DNA of 64,000 nucleotides from Dipteris shenzhenensis (Eukaryota > Polypodiophyta > Polypodiopsida > Gleicheniales), in the NCBI GenBank assembly GCA_047967505.1, contig CM106538.1; one strand, 5' to 3'. The position numbers and the translations under genes are program-made. Within the stretch, counting starts at the first letter, position 1. Each line of letters opens with the position of its first letter. Positions 17,369 to 27,859 of this stretch are shown here, one piece after another. The notes below the pieces were generated by a model. It had not been told where the DNA came from. It did no database searches and worked only from the letters and a program-made list of their open reading frames with translations.

Positions 17369-17770
17369 TTACCAACCATAGCCAAGGCCTAGAAACCTTT
17401 GTAATGAGATTGTGAAATGACCATTCAGGACGAGCTTTTTCACAGGAATCAACAAGCAGATGCACCAAATTTCCCCCCAAGCTTGGGGAACATCCCACCC
17501 TTCGAAGAAGGAAACCGTTTTGATTACCTCTGAAGCAGCAAGTAGTTCGATCACCGCACAATGAGTAGAAGTAAAGTCAAAATTCTCCCAGCGTATCAGT
17601 AGTTCGTCACCCTGAATCATCCACGGTGTGTCATTCCACCCGTCATCACCATCAATAATGCACTGTCGTTGAAGGTCGACATGAAGATCAAGGAATACAT
17701 CTCGTGCATTGGTAGCCGTAAGGTGCGGAGGAACAGGCACCAATTCCTTAAACGTGTCGAGAAGTGACAT
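17369..17770 (-). CDS. 133-aa ORF at the 5' end of the Gypsy internal region
   Basis: Begins MSLLDTFKELVPVPPHLTAT and continues NARDVFLDLHVDLQRQ; tryptophan-rich in the middle. I do not recognise a domain. A relic at 38903-38806 starts at the corresponding ATG with MSLLDEFKDFVPGPPCLTAT and NGRDLFLDLHVNL. Conservative replacements there indicate selection on the protein and support this start codon. It is the first ORF after the primer site, in the same orientation as gag-pol. Confidence 0.6.
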   Translation of the reverse strand: MSLLDTFKELVPVPPHLTATNARDVFLDLHVDLQRQCIIDGDDGWNDTPWMIQGDELLIRWENFDFTSTHCAVIELLAASEVIKTVSFFEGWDVPQAWGEIWCICLLIPVKKLVLNGHFTISLQRFLGLGYGW

Positions 17771-18346
17771 AAATGTCCACCCTTCTCGTGAGGCGTGCGT
17801 CCGTGAAGTGGGCTTGGAGAAGTTCTGAATTGGCGATCTAGCTAGAGAAGTGGATAGAGAACATAAAATGAAATATTTTTGCTTTTTACAACAAGAGCAA
17901 ACTCCTTATGGTTAGAGAGTTACAGCTCCCGCAATTTCAATATATGAACAAAAATCATTACATTTTTTACCACTTCCAACTTGTTAGCCCAATGATAAGA
18001 CTTTCTTTTGTGAAGGGGGAGGTCTTGGGTTCCAATCCTACTCTTTAATAAAAAGAGAGGAGAGGAGAGGAGAAGGAGAAGAGAAAGAGAAGAGATAGGG
18101 GGGGCGCGGGATCTGCTGTTACTCTTTTGCAAGGGCTCAGGAAACAGTCCGCGACCAGAGCAGTCCAGAGAACTGTCGCGCGGAAAACTATCCAACTGTC
18201 CGCAACCAGAAGTCGCGGCAGTCCAGAGCACTGAAGTGCAGGAGACGCACGAAGCGAATGCACGCGCAGTAGCTTAGAAAGAGCACAGATGGTATAGTTT
18301 TGTTGATGTAACCCGTACGAATAGAAGATTCGCCAACAGCCGTGGA
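17771..18346 (-). other. Gypsy 5' leader
   Basis: About 575 bp between the primer site and the first ORF. It includes a purine-rich stretch (GAGAGGAGAGGAGAAGG, about 18055-18095) and GC-rich DNA. Part of it (17771-18010) recurs in the relic at 38904-39150. No coding sequence recognised. Confidence 0.55.
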
Positions 18347-18371
18347 GATTCGAATCCCAGCAGCCACACCA
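18347..18371 (-). other. Primer-binding site with extended tRNA complementarity
   Basis: On the plus strand this reads GATTCGAATCCC, then AGCAGCCACACCA. That is the 3' end of a tRNA: a TTCGAAT T-loop, an acceptor strand and CCA. The minus strand therefore starts TGGTGTGGCTGC a few bases after the 5' LTR. Complementarity appears to reach into the T-arm (about 25 nt) rather than the usual 12-18. I cannot name the tRNA with confidence; a GTGGCTG acceptor start would be required. Confidence 0.6.
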
Positions 18372-18375
18372 AAAC

Positions 18376-19389
18376 TTTTAGCCGGAAAAGAAACCGAGAC
18401 CAAAGGCTAGAGACTAAGTATGGCGACGCTCAAAGGCCATAGAGAAAAGGAGATCACGAGGGCGAAGGGATGTCATAGGGGTGAATAAGGAATTAGAAGT
18501 GGAGGGAAGGAAAAGGGAGACTATGACACAAGGGGAAAGGGAGAGTGGGAAGAGAAGCAAGTACATGATAGGAAGAGGAATGTTGAGATGTAGACAACAA
18601 GGGAAGTGAACCATACTTTATTGGAAAGGAGGGATGAGAGGGAAATATCAAAATACTAGTGCAAGGTGGCTTTACAAGAATGAGCGTGTCCCATCAAGGA
18701 ATTGCCCCTTCCTTTTATAGCCAAAAGAGGGGGTCTCTCCACATTAATGTATCCTCCCACATGCATGGTGTGTGTGGAAAAGTCTCCCATGTGGGCTAGG
18801 TGGGTACGCACTCTCAATTGTATGCGACAACCCTTTGCCTCAATTTTGACAACCCTTTGCCTCAATTATCCACATAAATCAAGCCCCATATCTTAAGTCT
18901 ATGATACTCCCTAGGTCTCTTCCAATTTTATAATAGGTTCAAACCTCTAGGAGGACAAGTGGAGGGTTGGCACAAGGAATCTTGCCACCTCGTCCTACTT
19001 TCCCCATTATTTAACTAGCTCTCTTTGTCCTTCTATACCTCCCCCACATGGGCCTATCCCATATGGAGGGAATAACTCAATATAATAGCCATCTCCACCC
19101 ATTTTATATTGCTTCTCCCTTGGACTTTGAGCCTTATCTCAATTATTGCATCCTAGGTGGAGGGGTGGCACATGGAGGAGCCATGCCACCTTGCATTTTA
19201 TAATATTACTATTATGGATTATGTACAACACACCTTATGGGTCCTCTTACATGGAAGGGTGGCACATGGTCATGCCTTGCCACCTCAACCTTGGGCCCTA
19301 TGCACACCATATTTGATTATACTATTGCCACATATACAAACACACATACACATTAATGCCTTTTTCCTTAGACAATTTTATCCATAACA
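18376..19389 (-). repeat. 5' LTR of the Gypsy element
   Basis: Mirror of 10153-11166 at +8223 bp, with the same TATA box at 18711-18722. It is followed on the genomic plus side by ATAC and the undisturbed internal region of the non-autonomous LTR element. Confidence 0.93.
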
Positions 19390-19393
19390 ATAC

Positions 19394-20917
19394 TCATAAT
19401 GGTTGCAAAAGGTTCATAGTCCTTTTTGGAAACATGATATGAGCAGGGCACCCTAGAAATAGAAATCCGCATTTCAGGAGCATAGAAGCTCTAGCTTGTT
19501 CCACAATTCATGTGTAGTGGAACCAAAATCCAAGTGATGCATGACTCGATCAAGAACCGATGAGGCCAATAGCTTTGTTGTTGAGATAGTCCCAAGTTCT
19601 AATTTTGTCTTTTCCCCTTACTAAATTCCATACTCCTTCTTTGATGAGAAGAAGCTGCAGCTTGTTTTGCCAGATGAGGAGGTTCAGACCAGAAAATTTC
19701 TCCATAGTAGTAGATTGAGAAGACTTCATGAAATCTAAATATCTAACCTCAAGAACTGAAAATTTTTCATTTTGCAACACCTTATGACAAATGTCGCAAC
19801 AAACAGATGCAAGTTTGGAAAAGCAGTTTCTTATCATTTGATGCAAGAACTAGGAAATGTCAAAATTGTCAAAATGCACCACTCTATCTTGCAAATCGTT
19901 AGAGTTTGAAATAGACTAATAGCTTCAAAGAATATTGTCAATGAACATACACATCTCTCCTCCTAGTTGACCATAGAAAGAAAAGCAAGGGTGCTCTTCT
20001 TGCAAATACGAGCTCAGAGATACGCTTCCAACAGTGGAGCCAATGTAGTAGGCCTACAATTTGTAGCAAAATGAAGTGCACCAATGTCCAACCCTTTAGA
20101 GCCATTGCAATTGAGACTTGAATTATTCACTACTCTCTGCATCAAAGAAGCTTCAAGAGCTTCAACTTTGAGAGTATAAAACGACCATGAATAGCGATGG
20201 TCGAGCACCAATAAACTCTTGCAAATCTTTATCAATTGAAATAGTCAAGGAAGAAAAAGAACACTCCCAATCAGAGAGTCCCTGAGAACCATGAGCATAA
20301 TCTAAGAGTCTCCAAAGAATCTCAGCAATTCTATCACTTAACGTCGTCAGTAGAGAGTAGATCAACAGTAATAAACATTTTATTCTATGGAAAAAACAAT
20401 GGTGGAACAACAGCACCAAGTGTTCCCAGAACAAATGTTGTCAGTGGGTACGAGCAGATCAGCATACAAAAGCCATGCTTCTGAGCTTCATCAATTATAG
20501 AAAAATTATAAAGGATGGATATTGCTACAGCACAACCAGGCCCTTGGCTAAACCTCCAATGACTTTAGGCACTAGCTGTGGGTAGAATACTGTGAACAAC
20601 ATCGCAACCTTTCCATATCAGAATCAGTATAGCTAGAAGGGTAACTATAGAGCATGAGTCTCTCACATTAGCAACTAGTGTATAGAACCTCTCCTAGCAT
20701 CTTCTGTGATGTTCAACTATATGCAAATCTTCTATGACATCCTTCAAGCTCTAGAACTTAGAGGTTGTTCTTATTGCAAATGGAAGAAACCCATCTGCTA
20801 ACTCGAAGTAAGCTTATGTCAAGAGTGTTGCGAGACCAAAGACTACAGACTTGGCAAGAGAAAGAAGAGGGAGAGAGCCATGAGAAGAATCACATTGAGC
20901 TCAAGGAGGGTAGAACC
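19394..20917 (-). mobile_element. Internal region of the non-autonomous LTR element, left arm
   Basis: Inverted copy of 52034-53566. On the minus strand, 19846-19550 holds a short gag-like frame (EKFSGLNLLIWQNKLQLLLI, then KEGVWNLVRGKDKIRTWDYL), typical of a Copia gag N-terminus, which then breaks off. The rest has no coding sense. The Gypsy element interrupted this copy at 19393. Confidence 0.85.
19550..19735 (-). pseudogene. Truncated Copia-type gag, left arm
   Basis: About 60 codons starting MKSSQSTTMEKFSGLNLLIW and ending IGLIGS-stop. FSG.N...W...L..LL..EG.W is the N-terminal signature of Copia UBN2 gag. The right-arm copy (53222-53401) has V for G in KEGVWN. Pol is absent, so the element depended on others for movement. 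Confidence 0.75.
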
Positions 20918-21170
20918 GCTCTGATACCATGTTGGAAGATAGCATGGAAGCAACAGAAGACAGACACAATGAAAAGAATTGCTCATAGAATGAAGAACAG
21001 TGAGAGCCATATGTAGGGCATCTCTACATGATCACTGACATCATCGATGACCTCTGACCAAAGGCCACTGAGCTCATCTACTCCCCTAGAATCTAGCCAA
21101 CATCTAGATGGCATCTACTCCCACCTAACTGTGCTTATGGGCACCTAACTGTGCCTCTAGCACACACACA
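20918..21170 (-). repeat. Primer site and truncated 5' LTR of the non-autonomous element, left arm
   Basis: GCTCTGATACCA at 20918-20929 (TGGTATCAGAGC on the minus strand) is followed by LTR sequence TGTTGGAAGATAG. After about 241 bp the LTR breaks off at CACACACA (21170) and the DNA switches to a flipped segment. In the right arm the same LTR is complete (51734-52021). Confidence 0.88.
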
Positions 21171-21565
21171 ATATAATATCCATCTCCACCTATTTTATAT
21201 TACTTCTCCCATGGTCCTTGGTCCATGTCTCACTAAATGCAACAGGCATGGGACCACCTAGGTGGAGGGGTGGCACATGGAGGAACCATGCCAACATTTT
21301 ATAATATAACTACCATGGATTATGTACAACACACCTTATGGGTCCTCTTACGTGGAAGGGTGGCACATGGTCATGCCCTGCCACCTCAACCTTGGGCCCT
21401 ATGCACACCATATTTTATTATACTTTTGCCACACATACAAGCACACACATATATTTATGCCTTTTACCTTAGCCAAATTATCCATAATGGTTCCCCCCCC
21501 AGGTAGGGAATGCATAGCATTTCCTGTTGGGATATCTCAAGGTGTATGCTCTAGGCACACCTTGG
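21171..21565 (+). other. Flipped and shortened junction segment (LTR end of old Gypsy plus start of non-autonomous LTR)
   Basis: This about 395-bp piece matches 51372-51776 in the same orientation, while its neighbours on both sides match the right arm in inverted orientation. It carries the end of the older Gypsy LTR, its C-run and the first about 40 bp of the non-autonomous LTR. About 900 bp of the older LTR present in the right arm is missing. A local inversion with deletion is the simplest reading. One breakpoint lies in a TG/CA dinucleotide run. Confidence 0.8.
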
Positions 21566-22070
21566 GTTCAAAGTTTATCTTTAAGTCTACCTTAGTAAGG
21601 CAACTCAATGAGAATCCCACATTATCAAAGGATAGACTCACAAGGGTAAGACAAGGTATATATTACAATAAAGAGTCTAAAATGCAATGCACATCAAATG
21701 GGATTTTTTTGGGCATAGGATGTGATTGTGCTATTCACTTCCAAGAGAATGTAGAGAAACATAGTTTTAGTAGTCAAAGGAGAGGTTCATCTTCTAGCTC
21801 AAATAAGATGAGTGTTGCTCATGACTTTTGGTATCTTGGACGGCGGGTTCAAAAGATGAGAAGAAAGATTGGAGGTACGTATGTGGAGTACAAAAGAGGC
21901 TTTGATTTGCCTAAAAGACCTTCAGGTGTAGAAGTTCAACATGGGTGGTCTCAACAAGTGAAGGGACAAAGAATGTTTTCATATGATTTAACAGATCTTG
22001 ATATGGTAGATATGGAGACAATTATTGCATTAGCAAACTTGACATATAGCCCAAAAATAGGTAAGTATTA
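21566..22070 (+). pseudogene. Unknown protein gene, 5'-truncated copy (left arm)
   Basis: From KFIFKSTLVRQLNENPTLSK to LTYSPKIGKY-stop this is the same protein as 50697-49966, but the first about 78 codons are replaced by rearranged LTR DNA. The frame that starts at 21322 is a chimera across that junction. An in-frame TAG after KIGKY is followed by LDANDYKVFNDFVKG in the same frame, and both arms share it, so the nonsense change predates the duplication. Family not recognised. Confidence 0.6.
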
Positions 22071-23171
22071 GTTGGATGCAAATGACTACAAAGTTTTCAA
22101 TGATTTTGTTAAAGGAAGCTAAACATCAAAGAGGCATGGAGTTGATAATTGATTTCACATTCTGTGTAAGTAGAAAAAGGACATCATCCACTCTCTAGCA
22201 ACTGTAGGAAATTCATCAATAGGTTCATTCTTTGTGTATATTTGGCTATGTTTTCAGCATGTAAATAGTCGAGATTCATGTGAAATTGAAAATGATGAAT
22301 AATCAATTTGATATTTTGTCATTATTGTAGGGGAGTCTTAGCTATGCAGCTTGAGCCACTTAAGTTGGTGCCTACAGTGGCAGGGATATCTTTTATATGT
22401 TTTGAGGCTTGTAAGAGAGTTTTCATTGAAGGAAAATAATATCTTGGTAGAGAAGTGTCTCCTTTCTCTATTTTGTATGCTTGAGCCTTGGATATAGTAC
22501 TTTCAGAGAGCTTCTTTTCTTGGGAGTATCTCTCAATTTTGTAATGGAATTTTCATAAGTTTAGAGACATTTCAGTTTTGGTTAAGACAAGGTATCTTTT
22601 CTTACAAGCTCAAGACTTTATTGGTTGTTATTGTTATTATTATCCTTACAATTTAGCTTTGGTCTATAGGGGATGGATATCCCCAATTTCATAAAATTAT
22701 AGTTTTTTACAACTATGGCTTGCAATACTAGAAATAATTGAATGTTTGGGAAGAAATTACTTGTGATGCTACATTTTAGACCTACATGTGAAGGTTCAAG
22801 TACTTCAAAGAAACAAAGTTGGGATGGTGCTGCATTGTTTACATTAAGACACACATTTTTGAATAAAACTAGTCCATGTTTGTAGCTACACTACGGCAAT
22901 GGCATTGATGGCCACCATTCAGCACTGTATAAGAGGGCTATTAATGCTTGTGCTAGTTCCCCACTAGTTTCTTGAGAGATTCATGAATCTTAATTGAGTG
23001 ATTATAAGATCTGAGATGCTCTTCTAGGACCTGACCTATGATGTAATTTCTTTTTAAATTAGGCTAACTTCATTATAAATAAACTCGTTTGCTATGTGTC
23101 TACATTGCTCAAGCCATGCTACTCTTAGCCATGTTTACTTATTTGCCTCCATAGATCTTGTAATTCTAATA
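22071..23171 (+). other. Non-coding arm DNA ending in a probable LTR
   Basis: Shared with 48853-49965. I see no gene. The last about 300 bp (about 22870-23171) behave as an LTR: a TATAAATA box near 23075, an end CTAATA, and a primer site 2 bp later. The start of the LTR is not clear. A 14-bp indel near 22268 distinguishes the arms. Confidence 0.5.
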
Positions 23172-23173
23172 GT

Positions 23174-23185
23174 TGGTATCAGAGC
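23174..23185 (+). other. Primer-binding site TGGTATCAGAGC
   Basis: Perfect 12-mer complementary to initiator-Met tRNA, 2 bp after the putative LTR end, plus strand. Its mirror is 48839-48850. It marks the start of another LTR element whose body is not recognisable downstream. Confidence 0.85.
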
Positions 23186-23883
23186 CAGTTGGGTAGGCTA
23201 ATTGAACTAGACAAGTTCCAGTTTGGGTCATCCCTACAAATGGGTTGTTGAATCTTATTACTTTTGGAGTTGGTTGCCCTTTTCCTCACCTCAGGAGACT
23301 TATCCAAGTGGGCAAAGACATTTTTGATTGGTCGTCCCTATTTAAGAGGCCTATTGTTACTGTCCACAAGCTTCTTGTAGTAGGCCACTCTATTGTGGTG
23401 GGGACTATCCTAGGTAGATACACCTAGTTTTGAAGTTGCCTAGCCTTAATTTTCTACCCAGATTTCTATTCAAACTCATGGAGAACACAACATGATGTTT
23501 TTACTATATCAAAGCTATTTTTGAGGTCGCCTCTCCTTCAAAAAGACCCATGACCTATTTTTGAGTGTTTGGGGCTGCTACTATGGATGCACTATATTCA
23601 AAAGTCACTCTTTCTTTCTTGAACTTCAAAGTCACTTTTCTTTCTTGAGCTGAATGCATTTTCTTGCTTGAGGGTTTGGGGTTGCATGTGTGGATGCCCT
23701 TTCTTATGTTGTTATACTTTATGGGCCAATAACAGTTTGATATTTTTATCTATGCTGTTTTGGTTCTCAATATAATACGTTCAATACAATTGTACAATTA
23801 CTATTTATTCATTGTTGTGTATAACTCAATATTATTTGCTTTTGCATCTTTGTCTAAAAATTTCCAAGATGGACTTCTTTCTT
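23186..23883 (+). other. Leader of an unidentified LTR element, left arm
   Basis: About 700 bp after the primer site, shared with 48152-48838. No coding sense. Homology to the right arm stops at 23883, exactly where a Copia LTR begins in the right arm. Confidence 0.5.
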
Positions 23884-24763
23884 TGTTGACTTCATTATTT
23901 TCTTGTTTGCTTCAACAAGTAGAGGTTTAGCCGTGTACCTATCCATTTCATGGTGTGGATTTTGCAAACTAGCTTGTTGTGATTGACTTTTCTTCTTAAT
24001 GGCACTATAACATTTTAGTAAGGTATTTAATATGGCTATAGCATCTTCTCACTAGTGCAGCACCGAAGGTGGGAGATGTATTGACTAGACAATTATTCTC
24101 ATGATCCGCGCAAGTAAACTATGTCTAATCCCCACAAGATATACCTGGGCATATTGATGTTTAAGCTATGTTGTCCTATTGGTCAAGTGGCACCGCTACC
24201 AATTCATCCAATCATGGGTTGCTGTGACATTTGAATGTATAGACAAGTTCATGGATACAAGGGTTGGTTGTGTAAAAATCTTTGATTGTCTATTCATTCT
24301 CATATAAAATATCAATTGTTAATCAATGGAGAATGGCACTTGACTACCACATGCCTTCTGCTTGTGACTAGAGTATGATTGGACTAATCGATTCAAATGT
24401 GAACTCAATGTTGGTTACCACACAAATTCAGCTACAAATGGTAGCATGTATCCATAATGTAGATGTACATATCACCATCATACAACAACAAATTCGTGTA
24501 GTTGGTTGTCCCTGTTAATTCATGTTTAGGTTTAGATTATTCATTTTCAAGAGAATGTACGGATGGTGGGGACTAAGCTTTGTTGGGTGGATGGTCGAAC
24601 CAAACTTTGAGTACTAGCTGTGGTCTTTTATACAATGGTGACATTTTGTTTTGAAGTAAAATTTTAAGTATTTTCTAATTTAAAATTTAATTAGGAGGTT
24701 TTAAAAGTAGAAATATCTATTTGTTACATTTATAAAGATGAAATTTATTATTATCCTCAAAAG

Positions 24764-24871
24764 TTACGGAAGGGATGTAAATATATAAGGAGAATATCTT
24801 ATAGATGGGTTTAGAAATACCCCCATGAATGCACATGATATGAGGATCTTATATGTAGTGAACCCCCCGAG
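24764..24871. mobile_element. Degraded end of a CTCGGGG-family MITE
   Basis: Ends ATATGTAGTGAACCCCCCGAG, slightly over the motif of copies 1-3 (TAGTGACCCCCCCGAG), with GCACATGATAT where those have GCACGTGATAT. The opposite end and a target repeat cannot be found, so this is an older or truncated copy. Confidence 0.55.
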
Positions 24872-25059
24872 AATAACTACAAAAGTTGTAGCTGATATAA
24901 ACCTAAAAGTGTTGCAAGAGCTGTTGGATGATTGTGGATGGAGTTGTTTCCTTGTAGGCAAGTTTTATTCTCTTCTTTTCATTCTTAGTGAGTGACATAC
25001 TCACAAGTCTTCCACTTTATCAATGCACCCTTTGCATCATTCAAATCACGTGGACAAAA

Positions 25060-25464
25060 TTAAGGTTTAGGACATTTTGAGCATTTGCAACGTAAGTAGC
25101 CAAGATTATGCCATTCGCTATGCTCATTCTTTGGACATACTGCTGATATCCACATGACAGACATAGAAGAGTATGTGTTTATATTGGCAGCAGACGTTTC
25201 TTCCTCCTTTGGCCTACAAACCTTGCATACACAATCACACATGGGCCAATGCAAGCAGTCAAGATTATGCCATTCACTATGCTCATTCTTTGGACATACT
25301 ATTGATATCCACATGACAGACACAGAAGAGTAGGTGTTTATATTGGCAACACACGTTTCTTCCTCCTTTCGCCTACAAATCTTGCATACACAATTGCACA
25401 TGGGCCCATGCAAAGACATCGTGTCTTGCCTCATGGAATTCACTGCTAGTCGCAGCAAATCCAT
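25060..25464 (-). CDS. Unknown Cys-rich reading frame with a 49-aa tandem repeat
   Basis: A 134-codon frame with two near-identical units of 49-50 residues, each starting (G/W)PMC.CVCK.CR.KEEE and ending VCPKNEHSEWHNL. A third partial unit is KCSKCP. The CxCxxC spacing suggests metal binding, but the unit may be only a DNA-level tandem duplication of about 147 bp. A second frame upstream (25767-25483) on the same strand could be a preceding exon. No family recognised; it may be a gene fragment. Confidence 0.35.
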   Translation of the reverse strand: MDLLRLAVNSMRQDTMSLHGPMCNCVCKICRRKEEETCVANINTYSSVSVMWISIVCPKNEHSEWHNLDCLHWPMCDCVCKVCRPKEEETSAANINTYSSMSVMWISAVCPKNEHSEWHNLGYLRCKCSKCPKP

Positions 25465-26468
25465 CCTTGTATGATAAACACATCAGGAAGTATTCCTTTC
25501 CTTTAGTTTTCTAACATAGTATGGCTTAACATTTAGAAATGCGCAGAAGCCAATGTTAACCTCCGGAAATTCATGAAGAACTCTACCTATACATTCAATA
25601 ATCAATACATGATTAATGTAGTGTAGAGAACTATTGTATGCTATTTTTAATGCATTTGCTACTACTAAATATGTTGTCACTACTGACAAACATGTTGTTT
25701 CTATAGTCAAGCATGCTGTTGATGCTATGCAATACCATGGCAACTTTGATGCTATTTTAGTTAGCATCCCAATTAATACATATGAAGTCTAAATGGGGTC
25801 TACTACAACAATCCCTAATCCATGAACTATTCTATATGAAGTTCAAGTCTTGAGGCAAGAAGTTTCTTCCATTTGGAAACCTCCAAGTGGTAGTCTTCCT
25901 CCAAGGCTTGGCATTCTATGAGGAAAGTTTTATGCGAGTTTGCGAGTTTTGAAAGCTTTTTTCTATGTAGAGTTTAGCTAGTGGCTAGCTATAAACCTTG
26001 CAATTAGTAAAGCAAAGAAAGATACCCATAGTAGTATCATATAAAACTATCATATGTTTTTCAAGGGGCTAGCTATAAAACTATCAAGTAGGCAATGACC
26101 ATGTGTTTTTCAAGGGGCTAGCTATAAAACTATCATAAAAAAGAGTTAAAAAACTAGCAAAACATGAAACTTAACCTATAATACTATTAGAGGACAAATT
26201 ATAATTATAAAAGACGTTCTTAATTTGTAACAAAAACCCTCTGAAAAGATTAATAGTTCAAGAGAACCAAAGTAAGCTTGCACTTATGGATACTATGTGG
26301 AAAATGATACAATGTCAATGTGTCTCCCTAGTGGCTAGCTCTACAAACATTAAAACTTTGAAATGAAAACCCCCCAACAAATTTAATTGTTCAAGAGAGA
26401 CAAAGTATATGAGTGCACATAGCAATACTACATGAGAAACATTTGGACAATGTCCATGTGTATCCCTA

Positions 26469-26744
26469 TGGTTCATCTTCAAAATCATCATCCTCCAATG
26501 CAATGTCATCTACAAACATGCAATGATATCTCTTCTTTCTCTTCATACGATGTGTATCATAGATTTCCTCATTCCTTGCCATGTAGGATGCTTGTGACTT
26601 TGCATAACATGGCAACATCCTATTAATTATCAAAGGCTTGAACACTACGATTCCATGAGAATGCTTGATACTCAAATGTCTAGAATGCCATAGTTTTACA
26701 TACCACAAGTCTGGTATAATTGGGACCTCACCATGCTCCAGCAA
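26469..26744 (-). CDS. Unknown conserved exon with acidic C-terminus (left arm)
   Basis: The frame reads LLEHGEVPIIPDLWYVKLWH, then HGIVVFKPLIINRMLPCYAK and ends DIALEDDDFEDEP. A probable splice acceptor (GCATAG) and in-frame PSTSTNEEF lie upstream, so this may be the last exon of a split gene. The same exon is at 42763-43041 in the right arm with a few conservative changes (H/L, I/V, K/E). The family is not recognised. Confidence 0.5.
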
Positions 26745-27532
26745 GAACTCTTCATTGGTTGATGTAGATGGAATCTGCTTCCCTCTTGTGACTATGCATA
26801 AGCATGTAAAACCATAGTTTATGAAATGTATGAAGCAAACTTAAATTCCTATTACCATGAAAAAAGAGTAGTCTTAAGTATGTGTTGTACCTAAGGTCAT
26901 TGTTTGCTTTGGTGTAGCCATTTTTGGTGAGGTTCAGGGACTTTTCTATATATAGGTATCTTGCATGACCCACAAATTATGCATTGCTCAATGGAATTCA
27001 GCAAACTGTCTTCAAGTTGTAGTACACATTCCAAACTTGAACATGAGAGAAAAAAATTATGGAATAAGAATCTAGAACAAGACTGTTAAAGCATTATAAA
27101 TGCTATGTTGCATGTGAAGCATGTGGAAGCATGCATCCTAAAGACTATAGGATATAGTAATTTATTCAAAAAAATCAAAATTTTGTTCTATATATACATG
27201 CACCCAAGTATTCATTCTAAAGTACACTGTGTGAGCTTCTCCTCAACCCAAGGACACACCTAAATGAGATCATTATGCATGGGTTAATGGGCATCCAATG
27301 TTGTGCTAAAGTGATGCATACCAATTTGAGGGCACGCTCCATAATTTTTTTTTGATTTATTGAAAACAAAAATGGATTGAAATTTTGGAATCTAAACTTT
27401 GGGACTAGTGCATGGTGGTCTTAAAACATTGATAGTTGTTGGTATTGGTATCTAGATTCACCCTAAAATGGAAGGAGCTAGAAGAGTGCAATTTGCACAT
27501 GTGAAAAGATATTTTAATAAATCCAACATTAT
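26745..27532. other. Non-coding arm DNA (block F, left)
   Basis: AT-rich DNA shared with 41975-42762 at about 99%. It would be intronic if the two flanking minus-strand frames belong to one gene. Nothing else recognised. Confidence 0.45.
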
Positions 27533-27859
27533 TTACAATTTTGAATTATTTCTTTTTCCATGCACTTGCTTTCTATATGGCTCATAAGCATGCCAAAGAT
27601 CATTGCATTTAATAATACGTAGCACCAAACTCGATAGCGTGCCCTTTGGCCTATTTGTGTTTTTAAGCATTTTAGGCCACATTGCAATGATCACATCAAC
27701 CACATGTACATTATCACCAACATCTATATCTACCTTTTGAACAATAAGAATGGCACTTTTCTTCTTTTTGTTCTTTGACACTCTTGTGCTTGCTAGCTTC
27801 CTTTTCTTTAAGGTCAGACAACAAGTCATAGCTTCCAATTTGGCGACTCTACTACCCAA
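27533..27859 (-). CDS. Unknown basic protein frame crossing the inner arm boundary
   Basis: 108 codons. The N-terminal half is lysine-rich (KKRKLASTRVSKNKKKKSA), and the C-terminal half is MWPKMLKNTNRPKGTLSSLV to HGKRNNSKL. Only the C-terminal half, from MWPK on, is inside the duplicated arm and recurs at 41825-41973. The boundary of the inverted repeat (27686) therefore cuts this frame. It may be an exon upstream of 26744-26469. Not recognised. Confidence 0.4.
   Translation of the reverse strand: MGSRVAKLEAMTCCLTLKKRKLASTRVSKNKKKKSAILIVQKVDIDVGDNVHVVDVIIAMWPKMLKNTNRPKGTLSSLVLRIIKCNDLWHAYEPYRKQVHGKRNNSKL

Larger units (their letters stand above)
10153..19389 (-). mobile_element. Full-length Ty3/Gypsy retrotransposon with extra upstream ORFs, minus strand
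   Basis: LTRs of 1014 bp at 10153-11166 (3') and 18376-19389 (5') differ at only a handful of positions by eye. Internal order on the minus strand: primer site (about 18371), small ORFs (17770-16403), gag-pol (16187-11376), purine tract (about 11513-11522). The flanks carry ATAC at 10149-10152 and 19390-19393. The right arm at 53550-53575 reads straight through as CTTTTGCAACCATTATGAGT, then ATGCAAAGG, an empty site. A 342-bp copy of the flank lies anomalously between purine tract and 3' LTR. High LTR identity implies a young insertion. Confidence 0.93.
23884..26164. other. Left-arm-specific block without right-arm counterpart
   Basis: About 2.3 kb, AT-rich, present only in the left arm. The right arm has a truncated Copia element at the same place. 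It includes a degraded MITE end (24764-24871), a Cys-rich tandemly repeated reading (25060-25464), and two copies of TTTTTCAAGGGGCTAGCT with AAACTATCA near 26056 and 26107. I recognise nothing else. Confidence 0.55.

Noticed and set aside
18230-18371. Possible tRNA gene (TAGCTTAG..GAGCA, TTCGAATC, CCA)
   Set aside because: The 5' acceptor strand complementary to CAGCCAC is missing and CCA is not encoded in plant nuclear tRNA genes; a primer-binding site explains the 3' part.
21322-22071. 249-codon frame that looks like a complete gene
   Set aside because: Its N-terminal 80 codons are LTR DNA from the rearranged segment; only the part after about 21566 matches the right-arm ORF.
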